A stretch of 64,000 nucleotides of DNA, taken from positions 1 to 64,000 of the forward strand of contig JADGJL010000019.1 in the NCBI GenBank assembly GCA_027600665.1, given 5' to 3'. Below the pieces are notes generated by a model. That model was not told where the DNA came from. It did not search any database and saw only the letters and a program-made list of their open reading frames with translations. Made by a program: the position numbers and the translations under genes. The DNA comes from Irineochytrium annulatum (taxonomy: Eukaryota > Chytridiomycota > Chytridiomycetes > Chytridiales > Chytridiaceae). Below, in pieces: positions 1-12,468 of this stretch (position 1 is its first letter; every line of letters starts with the position of its first letter).

Positions 1-151
1 CAGCGCGTCGTGATTAAAAAAAAAAAAAAAACCGATCCAAAAGTGCCACGTCCAGATGTGGATTGCATCAAATACATAAACAAAGATAAAACGCTCAAGC
101 CAAGGTCCCAACTATGGTGCCAGCAGCAACCTATCTACACCGGTCCACCAA

Positions 152-1518
<1,367 letters not shown>

Positions 1519-2324
1519 CTCGGATAGCGGGGATGCGGGAAGTGTAGGTCGGGAGCAGATGGAAGCAGAAGTCGATTTCAAGGCTTGAAACCGAGTGATT
1601 TCAAACGGATTCACATCTCATCGCGATTCCACTAGCGAGCGCGCCAGCCATCCCGACGACAGAACGGGACCTAACAACGTTGAAGTACTTGATGCGTAGG
1701 GATTTGAAATGGAGTGACAAGCTGGCGATGCTGCTGCTGACTACTCAGTCAAGCTCCGCACAGAAGTCACGGACCTCGCCTCGGTTGCAAACCCCTTCTC
1801 GTGTGGGTTCACTGTTCCATTGCGCACACTGGCTGCCTAAGAACACGATTTGCAAACGCGTTTGACGAAAAGGCTTTAAACTTTTATTGCTGGCGCTACT
1901 AAAGGCGTGTTTTTTTGCTTTGTATTTCCCTTCTTCGTCTTGGAGAGGCTCGACAATTGACTTTGTCCGCAAAATTAGCGTAGCAAACTGCTTTCTAACT
2001 AGTTACAAGTTAGTGTAATTCGCGGCTGCGGTCGTCTGCGGGACACTTGAGCAGAGAATTCAAGTAGTCATGCACTATACAGCTGGAGGTGTTTACGCGC
2101 TTGCAGGCAGAACAGCTGGGATCGATTTCAGGATGGAGACCTGACAATTATTTAACGGACTTGCAGTTGATAAGACCGCGGATACCATGGCTTTGTAACT
2201 ACTGCACAATAACAGTGACCGAAAACAAAAGAGGTATAATTCCAAGCTAAGGCCGAGTGGCTTGGCACTGTTTGGGAGATCTCGAATTTGACGAAACGTT
2301 AAGTGTCAAAGGACCTCATTCATC
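1519..2324. other. Intergenic, no gene seen
   Basis: This is the divergent region between LYS1 (-) and the kinesin-2 gene (+). Only short, unconserved open frames are present. It must hold both promoters, but I recognise no specific element. Confidence 0.6.
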
Positions 2325-5043
2325 ATGGTGGGTGTCCCAGCCCGCCCCGCAGGGCCGACCGTTTTGGTCCCGTGGAGATGCGATTCCTAGCTCCTGTATC
2401 CTTGCTAACGAATTCATGTTCTCTTGTTCTGACTCGCAGTCGAACGAGCGGGAGGCCGTCAAGGTAATTGTCCGGTGCCGGCCCTTTTCCGAGAAGGAGA
2501 AGGCCGCCGGCCACTCCTGCGTCGTAGAAATCAACAAGGACCTGGCGACGGTCGCCATTCTCGACTCCAAGGGCCAGGACCCACCAAAGACCTTCACCTT
2601 TGACTCGGTCTTCGACTGGACGTCGAAGCAGCTGGACGTCTACAACACCACCGCGAGGCCAATTGTTGAGTCCGTGCTGAATGGGTACAACGGCACCATC
2701 TTGGCGTATGGGCAGACGGGGACGGGGAAGGTTTGTGCTCTTCATCGTTTCATTCTGCATGCTAACATTGCTTCATTCCGAAGACGTTCTCCATGGAGGG
2801 AATTCGGGACGTCCCCGAGCTTCGCGGCATCATACCCAACGCCTTTGAGCACCTCTTCGCCCAGATCCGGCTCTCCCCTCCAACCACCCAGTACCTCGTC
2901 CGCGCCTCCTACCTCGAGATCTACAACGAGGACATCCGGGACCTTCTGAACCCCAAGGGCTCTAAGCTGGAGATTAAGGAGCGGTCGGACGTTGGCGTGT
3001 ACATCAAAGACCTCAGGACGTTCGTCATCAAGGACGTAGAGGAAATGGATAAGCTTATGAGCTTCGGGAACAAGAACAGGTCCGTCGGCGCCACCGAGAT
3101 GAACGCGACGTCCTCGCGGTCGCACTCTATCTTCAGCATCACGGTCGAGGCCTCGGAGCGCGACCCGGCGTCCGGGGAGGACCGGATCAGGGCGGGCAAG
3201 CTCCACCTCGTCGATCTTGCCGGGTCTGAGCGGCAGAGCAAGACCGGGGCGACGGGTGAGAGGCTGAAGGAGGCCACGAAGATCAACCTGTCGCTGTCGG
3301 CTTTGGGGAACGTGATCAGCGCGCTCGTGGACGGGAAGAGCTCGCACATCCCGTACAGGGACAGCAAGCTGACGCGGTTGTTGCAGGACTCGTTGGGCGG
3401 GAACGCGAGGACGTTGATGATTGCGACGCTCAGCCCGGCGAGCTACAACTATGACGAGACGGTGTCGACGCTACGGTACGCGAACCGGGCGAAGAACATC
3501 AAGAACAAGCCCAAAGTCAACGAGGACCCGAAGGTGAGCGAGATTGGCAGCGAATTGGATGCGTCGCTGGATTCTAACGGAGGTGACTTAGGATGCCATG
3601 CTCCGAGAGTTCCAAGAAGAGATTAAACGCCTCAAGATGCAGCTCGAGTCCGAGGCCACCCAGACGGCGGACGGCGTGCGCGTGGTGGAGGAGATCGAGG
3701 AGGTGGAGGAGGTCGAGGAAGTGGAGGAGACGGACTCGGAAGACTCCGGCGGGGAATCCGACGGGGCGCCAGGGGATGGCCGGTCGAGCCGCAGCAAATC
3801 GTCCAAGCAGCCGCGGGAGAAGAAGGGCGGCAAGAAGAAGCGCAAGGTGATGCGTCGAAAGTCGCAGTCCCGCTCTGGCCCGCCGCCCGCCGGTGGAGGG
3901 GACTCGACGCGTGTGTTTAAGGGCATTCCGGAGGACAAGCTGGCTGAGATGGCTGCAGAGGTCGAAAGGGAGAAGGTGAAGATCATGGCGGCCAAGGACA
4001 TGGAGGAGGACGCCAAGAATCGGCTGCTCGAGGAGGCGCAGCAGCGGGCAGCGGAGCTCGAGCAGGAGCGGAAGGCGAGGGACGGGATTGCGGCGAAGCT
4101 CGCTCAGCTAGAACGGAAGCTGCTCGTCGGTGGAGTTTCGCTCGTCGACAAGGAGCTCCAGATCCAAAATGACATCGCGGACCGGCAGGCCGAGATTGAG
4201 GAGCAGAACAGGGCCGAGCGTGAGTTGACGAGGAAGCTTGAGGAGCACGAGGAGGTGAACCTCCAGATTGAGGAGGAGTATGCGTCCCTGCAGGAGGAGG
4301 CCGTAGCGAAGACGAAGAAGCTGAAGAAGCTTTGGGGGCTCATCGTCGCGCACCGGTCCGAGATCAAGGACCTGCAGGAGGAGCACCAGCGCGAGCGCGA
4401 AGACCTCCTTGATACCGTGCGCGAGCTGACAATTGAGCTTAAGTTGCGGATGCTGATGATCCATTCGTTCGTGCCTGACGGTGAGCTGGCCGCCATCGAG
4501 GGTCGGGCTGACTACGACGAGGCCGCCGAGAAGTGGCGCATCCAGCACATTGCGCACGCGGGCAACAACATCCGAGGCAAGCGGAGCTTGATCTCGGGCA
4601 AGGTCGTCGTCGCGCCGGGGGCGCCTAATCCGGGCGGTAACACGAACGCCGCGAACAACATGGGAGCCCTCAGCGGCGGGGGAGGGCATCTACCGGGGGC
4701 CGGTTTCCACCGAGAGCATGAGTACGACGGTCTGTCGGACGACGACGAGTCCGGGAGGTGGGACCCGCTCTGCGCGTTCCCAGACCCTTACCTGACGTAC
4801 GACGTGCCGACGGACAAGAAAAAGAAGGCGCCGGAGGTGAAGGCCTCGGCGGCTACCGCGGCCGCGGGAGGGGTGTCGTCTTCCGGGTCGGCGAGGAAGG
4901 CACGACCCGCGAGCGCGATGCGGAGGAGCCCGACCAAGGGGACCAGGGCCGGTGGTGCGGGCGGGGCGGCGGAGGGGGACGGCGCGGCGCCGGCGGCTCC
5001 GGCGGCGAGAGGGCTTGTGGCGAAGGGGCGGCACTATGCTTGA
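2325..5043 (+). CDS. Heterotrimeric kinesin-2 motor subunit (KIF3A/FLA10-like)
   Basis: Plus-end microtubule motor that drives anterograde intraflagellar transport. Exons 2325-2327, 2440-2730, 2784-3533 and 3592-5043 give 831 aa. Exon 1 would be the ATG alone, followed by a 112-nt intron; the junction restores [16 protein letters not shown], a standard kinesin-2 start (inference; an upstream in-frame ATG at 2257 is less likely). The motor domain shows GQTGTGKTF (P-loop), [11 protein letters not shown] (switch I), DLAGSERQ (switch II) and the neck [14 protein letters not shown]. An acidic segment and a K/R-rich patch follow, then a coiled coil with the kinesin-2 signature KTKKLKKLW and QLK-type [14 protein letters not shown], and a globular tail with AGNNIRGKR. 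The C-terminus is Ala/Gly-rich. The tail resembles KIF3A/FLA10 more than KIF17. Its presence implies a flagellated life stage. Confidence 0.93.
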
Positions 5044-5850
5044 TCAACTGACTTTCGCGCCAAGGACATTTTAGAGCGGTGGTTTACAAAGTACAGCGAC
5101 CAATAGAGCGTCTATTAGTAATATAGAAACAAGTACGTCAAGTATTGAAATGCTTTAGGGCGAACGAAAACAGCGCACTCCAATACCATACTATGGCGCA
5201 GGAGCTATCACGCGTTCAAGCCACCGCCGGTCAGATGGTCAAGCGAAGGCTTGTACCAAGCCACCGCGGCAGGTGTATTGAGCTTTATGGCGTTATGTGT
5301 GCATTGACCACACGACTAGCCAAAACCAAAAAAACAAAAAAAAGCATCGGAAAGCATCAATGACAGTTTACGACATAAACGTCGAAGCGTTACAACGAGC
5401 AGACTTGTCGTGAACGGATGCAGCAGAGGACAAACATCTCAAGACGCGTCCAATAACAAAAGGATTTGATTATCAACCGTTGTGCAAGCTTCCATTCTCA
5501 AGGGTGTGGTCGTTTTATAGCGAGTTCCTATATACTGCATTTTCTTTGCTTTTCCGATGAGGCATCTGAAACGGCCATAGATGTTCATAGTAATACATTT
5601 ATTTCGTATCTTTATTCGAGTCTGTTCGACAGACTGATTGAGAGAACAAAGGATAAGAGTACAATCAACTTGTCGGACGCCAACCGGTGCGCCGAATAGT
5701 ACCAGAGAAGCATTCAAGGAAGACTTCCTACTCTAGAAAAATCCTGTGCTTTCATCATGAGGCGCCGCATAGGGTAAAGAGGTGAGGGCATAGAAAGAAA
5801 AAAATTTAACTGGAGTTTGCAGGGGTATAACGCTGGGGGCCGCCAGGTAC
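5044..5850. other. Intergenic, no gene seen
   Basis: A convergent gap between the kinesin-2 and carboxypeptidase stop codons. It is AT-richer than the flanking genes, with no supported coding frame or RNA. Confidence 0.6.
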
Positions 5851-7629
5851 TCAGCACGTGATCCCGCAGATGCTGTTTACTTCAGAGACGCACTGGCTGT
5901 CCCACTTGGTGCTGCCGCAGTACGAGTCCTGGGCGATGATCTTGTTGACGCACGGGTCGCAGGACGCGACGAGCTTCGTGCCGGTCGAGCACTTGTTGTG
6001 GGCGCACGTCGACGTCGTAGCGGTCGAGGTCGTGGTCGTCTTTGTGGTCGTTGACGTGGAGGTGGTCTTGGTTGTGGTGGTGGAGCCGCCCGAGTACTGT
6101 GAGTACATGTAGGTCAGGACGGCCTTCATGGCCGCGGCGACCTCCTGCCCCGACGGCACGATCTGCGAGGCAGGCAGGGTGAAGCCGTTGGAGCCCGTGT
6201 CGCGGAGCTCGATGGCGTAGGGGAACTTAACGCCGGCGACGTTGTAGGCGTAGTCGGAGGAGGAGCCGGAGGCTTGATAAATCGTGTTGCAGATGTCGCC
6301 GTTCTGGAAGGAGATGCCGTGGACGGCCTGGAGGGCGTCCACGGCGAGCTGGGAGCCCTTCATAAGGGTGGTGTAGTCGGCGGCCTTGCTCGAGCAGGAC
6401 CAACCCTCGGGGAACATCCACAGTTGCGAGTACCTAGTTCGCACAGATTAGAAACCTCTCAAGCGGATAACGAAAGAGGAAAGAGATTCTTACGAGTGGA
6501 AGTCAAAGTAGCCGTACGCCTTGACGGCCTTGAGGTAGTTGGAGATGGCGAGGGTCTCGACCGTGTTAGGAGCCGCGCCATAGTAATTGTCAGCGCACGG
6601 GTCGCTCGAGGCGCCAGGGCTGGACCAGTGGTCATTGAAGTTCCTGTTGTTGTCCGTGCCGACGCAACTGGAGCCCTTGTTCGGCTGCATGTTCTTGCGA
6701 TGCATGCGGTCGCCGTTCGACGCGCGCGTATAAGCGTATCCGTCGGGATTCATGACGGGGATCACGGTGAAGGTGAATTGCGTCAGGAGGGTGGCGGCGG
6801 AGGAGTCTGTTGCAAGTACGCTCATTAGAGCCGAAGTTTAAGGACAAAAGGAGCAAACTGCTAACCCGTCGTCAGATAGTTGGCAATGTAGACCGCTACG
6901 GAGGGCGCGATCCACTCCCTCGCGTGAATTCCGCCGTGAATGACGACGTGGGCCGGGCCTGTACCAAAAACAAAGCCGGGGATGTCGGCGCCGAGGTAGG
7001 TCTTGCCAATTGAGACTTGCGACACGCCCGGCAGCGATTGCATGAAGGTGACATACGTCGACAAGTCCTGGTAGTCGCTGAAGACCGTTGAGGCTGTGAC
7101 AGCTTTGATGGCTCCGGACTTCAGCCCCTCCGTCAAGGCGAGCGAGTGCGTCTGCATGTATTCGCGCTCGGCCTTGATGTTGGCACCGAGGTCGTCCATG
7201 TGGACTGAGTTGGGGATCTGCATGATTAAAAACGTGTAAGCGCCAGACTATTTCATCCACCCTCTGGTCCCCAAATTGTAACCAACCGCAAACTTACGTT
7301 CGCCAGCACACTCCCCTTGAAGGCTTCGATCGCGGTCGGGGACATGCGGACGTCGACCGTGCCCAGCTTGGCGGTGTGGGAGAACAGGCTGACAGAAACA
7401 CAGGATGAAATTAGCGACCGTTCATCGCTCGCCGCTATCGCCCAACACACCTGAGGTCCTTGTCGTAGTTCGACAACGCGGCCTTTACGAGCGCCAGCTG
7501 TTCCTCCGTCTGAACGTTGAAGCGGAAGACCTTGTGGGCGTCGTAGTTACGACCGGCGTAGGCCGCGATGGCGCCGGAGGCCAGGGCGGCGGTGGCCGCC
7601 ACCATGGATAGGATAGTCTTGAGGAGCAT
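5851..7629 (-). CDS. Secreted M14 metallocarboxypeptidase with C-terminal Cys-rich module
   Basis: Zinc carboxypeptidase of the A/B type; removes C-terminal residues outside the cell. Five exons (7629-7451, 7388-7298, 7217-6866, 6806-6494, 6433-5851) give 505 aa. The order is: signal peptide (residues 1-23), activation propeptide containing KVFRFNVQTEEQLALV, then the catalytic domain. Zinc ligands are visible as HAREW (His188, Glu191) and as the later FHSYSQLWMFP histidine. The arginine of TDNNRNF and the glutamate of AIELRDTG complete the active site. A Ser/Thr linker leads to a terminal domain with eight cysteines spaced like a secreted binding module (CDPCV, YC, WDSQCV, CGITC). The role of that module is unknown to me; attachment to cell wall or substrate is inference. 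It fits a saprotrophic or parasitic feeding enzyme. Confidence 0.93.
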
Positions 7630-8604
7630 GTCGTCCAGAGGGTATGTGAGGTATGAGGTGCGGATGGAATACTCGTGTTGGGATGCTCTCAGTCTATATA
7701 GAGGACGGCCGTGAGAGGAGGACCCTATGCTGTTGGGCGGGGCCTGGTTGTTCGTTGCATTCTGCCTGCCATCAAGCGCGTAATCGTGTCCATACGCGGT
7801 ATAAACCCACTTCCCCAGGCTTTCCCCACATGCTTAAACCCGCAGAGCAACGAAGGATTTATCGTCCGGCGCGCCGGTTCAATGCAGGCATGATAAGCGG
7901 GCTGCGGTCAAGTGGGACTGTGTCGGCACCGGAAGCATACATCACGGATATCCGACTGGCTGCAGGCAGGCCTCCAGCCATGCCACGAGAATGCTGGGTC
8001 AACCATTCGAGCATTCCAGCATATCCTTAGGTGGGGGATGCAGCGGCCATGCGAAAGGCTGAAGCTTGTTTCAGTCTGGGCGGGTCTTCAGGTGGGTCTA
8101 ATTTAGCAAGCACCGTATGTTGTTCCTGCTGGGCGGAGGCATAGTCGTATAATCGTGCCCCTCCTGGGTGTCCAGCTGGCAGTGGAAACCGACGTCAGCA
8201 CGTCTGCGACGCTGAACGGCGGCCGAATACGACCTGAAGGAAGTGAGATTAACTGGAACGGGGAACGGTGATTGCTTTTCTGTGACGGTATGTTGGACGA
8301 CCGGCATGCGAGCCTGGACCACGCGCTTGTCGAGGTTGCCGAGGTTGCCGTGCTGTTATAACCTGGCCGGCAGCGCGTGTGTGGTTGGGGTTTCGACTAC
8401 TGTAAAATTGCCGCCGCTTTTCGAAAGTTGACTTTCGAAGGCTGGATGAATTGTGGGCGCTCAAGACCTAATTACAGAACGCGTTTTGTGTGGGAGCTAG
8501 GAGTATTGCTCCCTCCTCCATCGATGTAAGTGGACAGAAAGGTAAGCCAAAATAAATAAGCCAGCTTGCTTCGTACAAACAACGTCAAAGTTGCAGAAGT
8601 GCTG
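7630..8604. other. Intergenic, no gene seen
   Basis: A divergent gap between the carboxypeptidase and mL60. Open frames here are short, overlap on both strands and match no family I know. Confidence 0.55.
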
Positions 8605-9151
8605 ATGTTCGGCGCATTCCGGCCCACGGCCACCGCCCTCGGCGGCCTCGTCTGGTAGGCGCTCTCATTTAACCTCATCCTTGAGGGCCATTGGTTTTCT
8701 CGAGCTATAGACCTTCTCTCCCCTGGCCGGCCAGTTGCGCGGATAATCATCATTGACGAGGAACCAATACGACCTCTTGTGTGCTTTAGGAAACGGAGAT
8801 TCCGGCTGACACCAACTCAAAAGGCGAAGCAGCGACAGCGACTCCGGGATGTGGACGACGTCGTGGAGAAGCTCGCGCTGTCGGGTGTGAAATGCAAAGC
8901 TTTGGTTCGCACTTTCATTTCCTTCCTTCCATTCTGCCCCCATAACCTCGTGTGGCTTTCTTCAGGATCAATGCCTGATACAGCCGACGGAGGCCGAGAT
9001 GACGCCCGAGCAGAAGTACTGGGTGCATTCGAAGCGGTACCGGAACCAGATTAAACCTGCCCACTGGGTACCGCACTGGACCAAGGTGCCATTCCCGAGA
9101 CCGGCGCTGGACACGCCGAGGCACGTGCCGACCTGGGGGAAGAAGATTTAA
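8605..9151 (+). CDS. MRPL31: Mitochondrial large-subunit ribosomal protein mL60 (yeast MrpL31)
   Basis: Fungal mitoribosome large-subunit protein. Exons 8605-8654, 8790-8904 and 8966-9151 give 116 aa. The first exon encodes MFGAFRPT...GGLVW, a typical mL60 start. Exon 2 carries the basic RLTPTQKAKQRQRLRDVDDV block, and exon 3 holds PTEAEMTPEQKYWV and a Pro/Trp-rich tail. The introns are 135 and 61 nt. A 91-residue open frame across exon 2 and the second intron is a reading artefact of the unspliced gene. Confidence 0.92.
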
Positions 9152-9477
9152 CTGCTTGATGCGGTTCGGTGGTGTGAGGCATAAACAAGGGAGGCGGGGT
9201 GGTGTGCTCTGGGGAAGCGACGCGGAGCAATTGCAGTAGCGGGATTAGCATCATTCGCATATCACTTAGTAAATAAATACAGCTGCCGGCAAAGGGATGT
9301 GTTAAGTACTGCGAATATATTTGACAAAGCTAGAGAAGTCAGCTTACAAGTGAACACTGATCGTTGCTCACTGTCATGCAATTAAAATGTTCGAAGGCTG
9401 TGAAAAATGCAAATAAGGGAGAATGCTAAAGTTACTTGACGATAGGAAGGTACACTAATACAGGAAACAAAACCAAG
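9152..9477. other. Intergenic, no gene seen
   Basis: A convergent, AT-rich gap between mL60 and the hypothetical gene on the other strand. No signal recognised. Confidence 0.6.
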
Positions 9478-10548
9478 CTAGAACGCAGGCACCTCCCTCC
9501 TGGACTCCGACCTCGCGACCGCCGCGAATGACTCCCAAACGCCAAACTCCCACTCCATCTCCTGCGCCAACTCCGTGAACGCACGCCCCTTGACGCCACC
9601 GGCCTTCTTGCCCTCCGTCACGGTTCTAACTAAGACGGCCAGCTTCTTGCTCTCGACTGGCGCCACCGCCGGCTTATCCCCAATTCGTTCGAAGGGGTGC
9701 CCGACCGACGTGGAGTGCGCACCAACGACGGAGCCAGTGTCGGTCCCCTGGTTCGCCCACCCGAAGGAGCGGTATGACGGCATCTCAGTCGGGAGCACGG
9801 CTTCCGACGCGGAGATTGAGAGTTCGAGGTGTTGTGATGGCGCGGATGCCGACGGTAGCGACTGCGCGTCGGCGTCGACGGGGTTAACGGTGGTGGTGGT
9901 GGCAGGCTCCGGAAGAGGCACGGAGGTGGTGATTGTGTCGTCATCGAGGACGGCAGGTAGAAGCTCAGAGGAGGCCGCGGTCACGTCGAGGGGGAATGCC
10001 GCGTCCTCGATGGTCGTTGTCGCATCCGGTGCCGTGGTTGCCACCTCAATCTCCGTGAACCCACCAGGGACGTCGTTGCCAGCCACACTCCCGGCCTCCA
10101 CGCTCACAACCTCAACAGTTTTCGTCGTCGAGACATCAGCGGCATGCTCTGGCAGCACGATCGCGGCCTCGTTTGCAACCAAGCCCCTCTCCAGCTCCAG
10201 TGACCTCCGTCCCTCGCCACCCTCTCCCACCACTGCCCCGACCCCATGATCAACCCTCTCCCCACTCCTTTTGGTCTTCAACCACCCAAACAGTCCCTTG
10301 CCCTTCCTCTCGCCTCCCGCGTCGCCCTTGGATTTCCCAAATAGGTTCGTGCGCGTCCCGCGTCCTCCAGACGGCGCCGCATCACCCGCGGGCTGGACCG
10401 CCGATGTCCCGCGCAAGGGTGTGGTCACCGGGGTGTCCACAAACACGGTCTGGGCAGCGGGGGAATCGACGGTGGCCCGGCGCTTAAGGGACAGAAATGA
10501 TCGCCTTTTGATCATGGTCGGGGTCGTCGTCGTGGCCATCGTCTGCAT
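9478..10548 (-). CDS. Hypothetical protein, low-complexity
   Basis: A single open frame of 356 aa; family not recognised. The N-terminus is basic with KRRSFLSLKRRAT, and FLGWLK-like GLFGWLKTKRSGE lies near residue 87. The middle is rich in Thr, Val, Ala and Pro with acidic stretches and is probably disordered. The last ~60 residues look more ordered (KLAVLVRTVTEG ... FTELAQEMEWEFGVWESFAAVARSE). No signal peptide, membrane segment or catalytic motif is visible. The opposite strand also has an open frame of 224 codons, as expected from the base composition. The first ATG was chosen; MATTTTP three codons on is equally possible. Coding status rests on frame length. Confidence 0.55.
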   Translation of the reverse strand: MQTMATTTTPTMIKRRSFLSLKRRATVDSPAAQTVFVDTPVTTPLRGTSAVQPAGDAAPSGGRGTRTNLFGKSKGDAGGERKGKGLFGWLKTKRSGERVDHGVGAVVGEGGEGRRSLELERGLVANEAAIVLPEHAADVSTTKTVEVVSVEAGSVAGNDVPGGFTEIEVATTAPDATTTIEDAAFPLDVTAASSELLPAVLDDDTITTSVPLPEPATTTTVNPVDADAQSLPSASAPSQHLELSISASEAVLPTEMPSYRSFGWANQGTDTGSVVGAHSTSVGHPFERIGDKPAVAPVESKKLAVLVRTVTEGKKAGGVKGRAFTELAQEMEWEFGVWESFAAVARSESRREVPAF

Positions 10549-10972
10549 AATGAGTCAATAGGGAGCGGATCGATGAGTGATGCTGGTTGGGGCGCTTGGT
10601 ATCTGCGCCAGGGGCTGTGAATGGTTAGGGCTGGCCTTTGCTAATTGACACCAGAGCCCTTCCACATCGCTTTCCCATGCACAGCTTCCAGCAACGCCGT
10701 TAGCTTTAATGGGAGTCCGTAAGCGGGAATTTAAGCAGCTTAAGAAGATATATTGTCTTGAAGTATGCTGGAAGCAAAGTGGTCGCCTAGCATTATGCAG
10801 AGGATTCGCGCCAGGTAGAACACGTCGAAATAATTTTGAGTACATTCACACACTGTATTCAAAGCCATAATTCACAACACAGGGCGCAAATCGGCCACCA
10901 TGAAACTAACAAGCTAACAACATAAAAGAGGTTTTTAAAGGAAACCCTTCTGCTCCGTAACCAACTGCGCGT
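10549..10972. other. Intergenic, no gene seen
   Basis: Promoter side of the hypothetical gene and 3' side of EF-1beta. No conserved frame seen. Confidence 0.55.
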
Positions 10973-12468
10973 TTACAGCTTGTTGAAGGACGCAATGTCG
11001 ACACTCTGGACGTAGTCCTCGAACTCGGCAATCTTCTCCTCAAGGTCGTTGGTCGAGACCTTGTCGTCGACAACGACGGCGTTGATGGAGAGCTTCTTAA
11101 TGCCGTAGCCGACGGGGACAAGCTTAGACGTGCCCCACAGCAGACCGTCGATCTCGATCGAGCGGACGGCGGCCTCGAGGGCCTTCATGTCTGTTTTAAG
11201 GCAAGTGGAGAGGAAAGCACACAGTCAAATAATGAAAACTTATAAAAATCACTCGTGAACGGACTAACCCGTCTCATCGTCCCAGGGCTTCACGTCAAGG
11301 ACGACGAGGGACTTGGCCTCGGGCTTCGGGCCCTCTTAAAAAAGGAAGGAAGAGGTTAGTTCAAAACAGAAACGTGAAATGGCAGGAACGACAGAATGAA
11401 AAAAAAAGAGAAAGTCAGATAATTGAAGTATTAGGTAGCTCAAGGTAGTTTCACCAGCATCCCCAAGGCCCAAAACGGGACAAGGAGGGTGAGACAAATG
11501 CCGGTATCATCATTCAAAAGTATCGCAAATAACTTGCCACTAAAGAAAGAAAATAAAAAAAAAAAACACTCACTCGCCGCCTTCTTCGCATGGTACTCCT
11601 TCAGCCTCTGCTCCGTCAGGGCCTTCTTGGCCTCGTCCTCCTCCTCATCATCATCGTCCCCGAACAGGTCGATGTCGTTCTCGTCCTCCTCCTCCGCCTT
11701 GGCCGGCTTGGCGGCCTTAGACGGGCTGGTGCCGCGGCTCGGGGGCTTGGACGGGCTCGCGGACCTGCTGGCGGGCTTCGAGGTGGTGGTGGCGGCAGCA
11801 CCGGAGGGGCCGTAGGAGGAGATGGCCTTCTTGGTGCCGGGGAACTTGGCGTTCTTACCGCCGTGCGCGGTGATGTGCGTGTACCAGCGGGAGGCGTGGG
11901 GGTACTTGTCGGCCTTGGGGGCGGACTTGAGGGCCTCAATCACGGCGACGTCGGCCTGGGAGGGGGTGAAGCTTTTTCATTGAGCACATCGGTCAGTGTC
12001 CGCCACAAGTGGGGAAGCAAAGAGTGGCGGGAGAGAAGGTGGGGGTCAGAGGTGCACAAGGCATGGGTTTAGCATCGTGTGCCGGGGTCTTAAGCCGGCT
12101 CAGCAACACGGACCAATTTCGATCATCATGTAAAAAAAAGTAATGAAATATGGACACGGAAGAACGAACGACGAAGACGAAGCGACAAAAAGAACTCACC
12201 CCTCGATGTAGGAGTGCTCCTCAAGGAAAGAGTTGAGGACGGCGAGGCCTAGCAGATTTAAGAAAAAAGGTTAGAAACGAGTGAATTGCGACAGTATACG
12301 GAGTAAACCAGGTCGCGACCCGTCATCGTCTGCGATCTGTCAGTTGGGGATCCTTGAAAATGGGTCCAGGATTCGCCAGACCCACGGGAATGAGCCCTCC
12401 CCGCGACGAGGATAAAGGAATGCATCTGAGGACATACCGGAGTCCTGGTCGAGGTTGGAGAAGCCCAT
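10973..12468 (-). CDS. EFB1: Elongation factor 1-beta (eEF1B alpha), snoRNA host gene
   Basis: Guanine-nucleotide exchange factor that recharges eEF1A with GTP during translation. Five exons (12468-12438, 12248-12200, 11971-11574, 11334-11269, 11190-10973) give 253 aa. The N-terminal GST-C-like part includes [21 protein letters not shown] Ser/Pro/Ala linker and an acidic run ([12 protein letters not shown]) follow. The C-terminal exchange domain has [33 protein letters not shown] and ends VDIASFNKL. The first three introns (189, 228 and 239 nt) are far longer than the 40-60 nt usual in this window. Intron 2 contains a U18-like C/D snoRNA and intron 3 a second candidate, which probably explains their length. 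Confidence 0.97.
11410..11518 (-). ncRNA. Candidate C/D box snoRNA in EF-1beta intron 3
   Basis: A perfect box C (ATGATGA, 11513-11507) and a downstream box D (CTGA, 11418-11415) lie about 90 nt apart in the right orientation inside a 239-nt intron. I could not assign an rRNA target, and no clear D'/C' pair or terminal stem is visible. It could be chance. Confidence 0.35.
12040..12135 (-). ncRNA. snR18: C/D box snoRNA, U18 (snR18)-like, in EF-1beta intron 2
   Basis: Read on the minus strand: box C ATGATGA at 12129-12123, box D' CTGA at 12103-12100, a C'-like GATGC near 12076, and box D CTGA at 12049-12046. The 12 nt ending one base before D' (plus-strand 12105-12116, aacacggaccaa) equal the conserved LSU rRNA segment AACACGGACCAA. 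The fifth-base rule points at the A followed by C, which corresponds to yeast 25S Am649/Cm650. In yeast these are guided by U18, encoded in the EFB1 intron. Upstream of box D, plus-strand 12048-12059 (agaggtgcacaa) also equals an LSU segment as I recall it from yeast, so a second target is possible. No convincing terminal stem was seen. The host-gene match makes the call strong. Confidence 0.83.

Noticed and set aside
17..30. Poly-A run at the window start as a retrotransposon tail
   Set aside because: A single short A-run with no adjacent element; several similar runs occur in introns and gaps.
9575..10249. 224-codon plus-strand frame opposite the hypothetical gene
   Set aside because: Ser/Thr/Val-only composition without an ordered segment; the minus-strand frame is longer and has a plausible C-terminal domain. 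Not fully excluded.
12290..12345. Box-C-like ACGATGA in EF-1beta intron 1 (minus strand)
   Set aside because: Imperfect box and no CTGA downstream in the intron.
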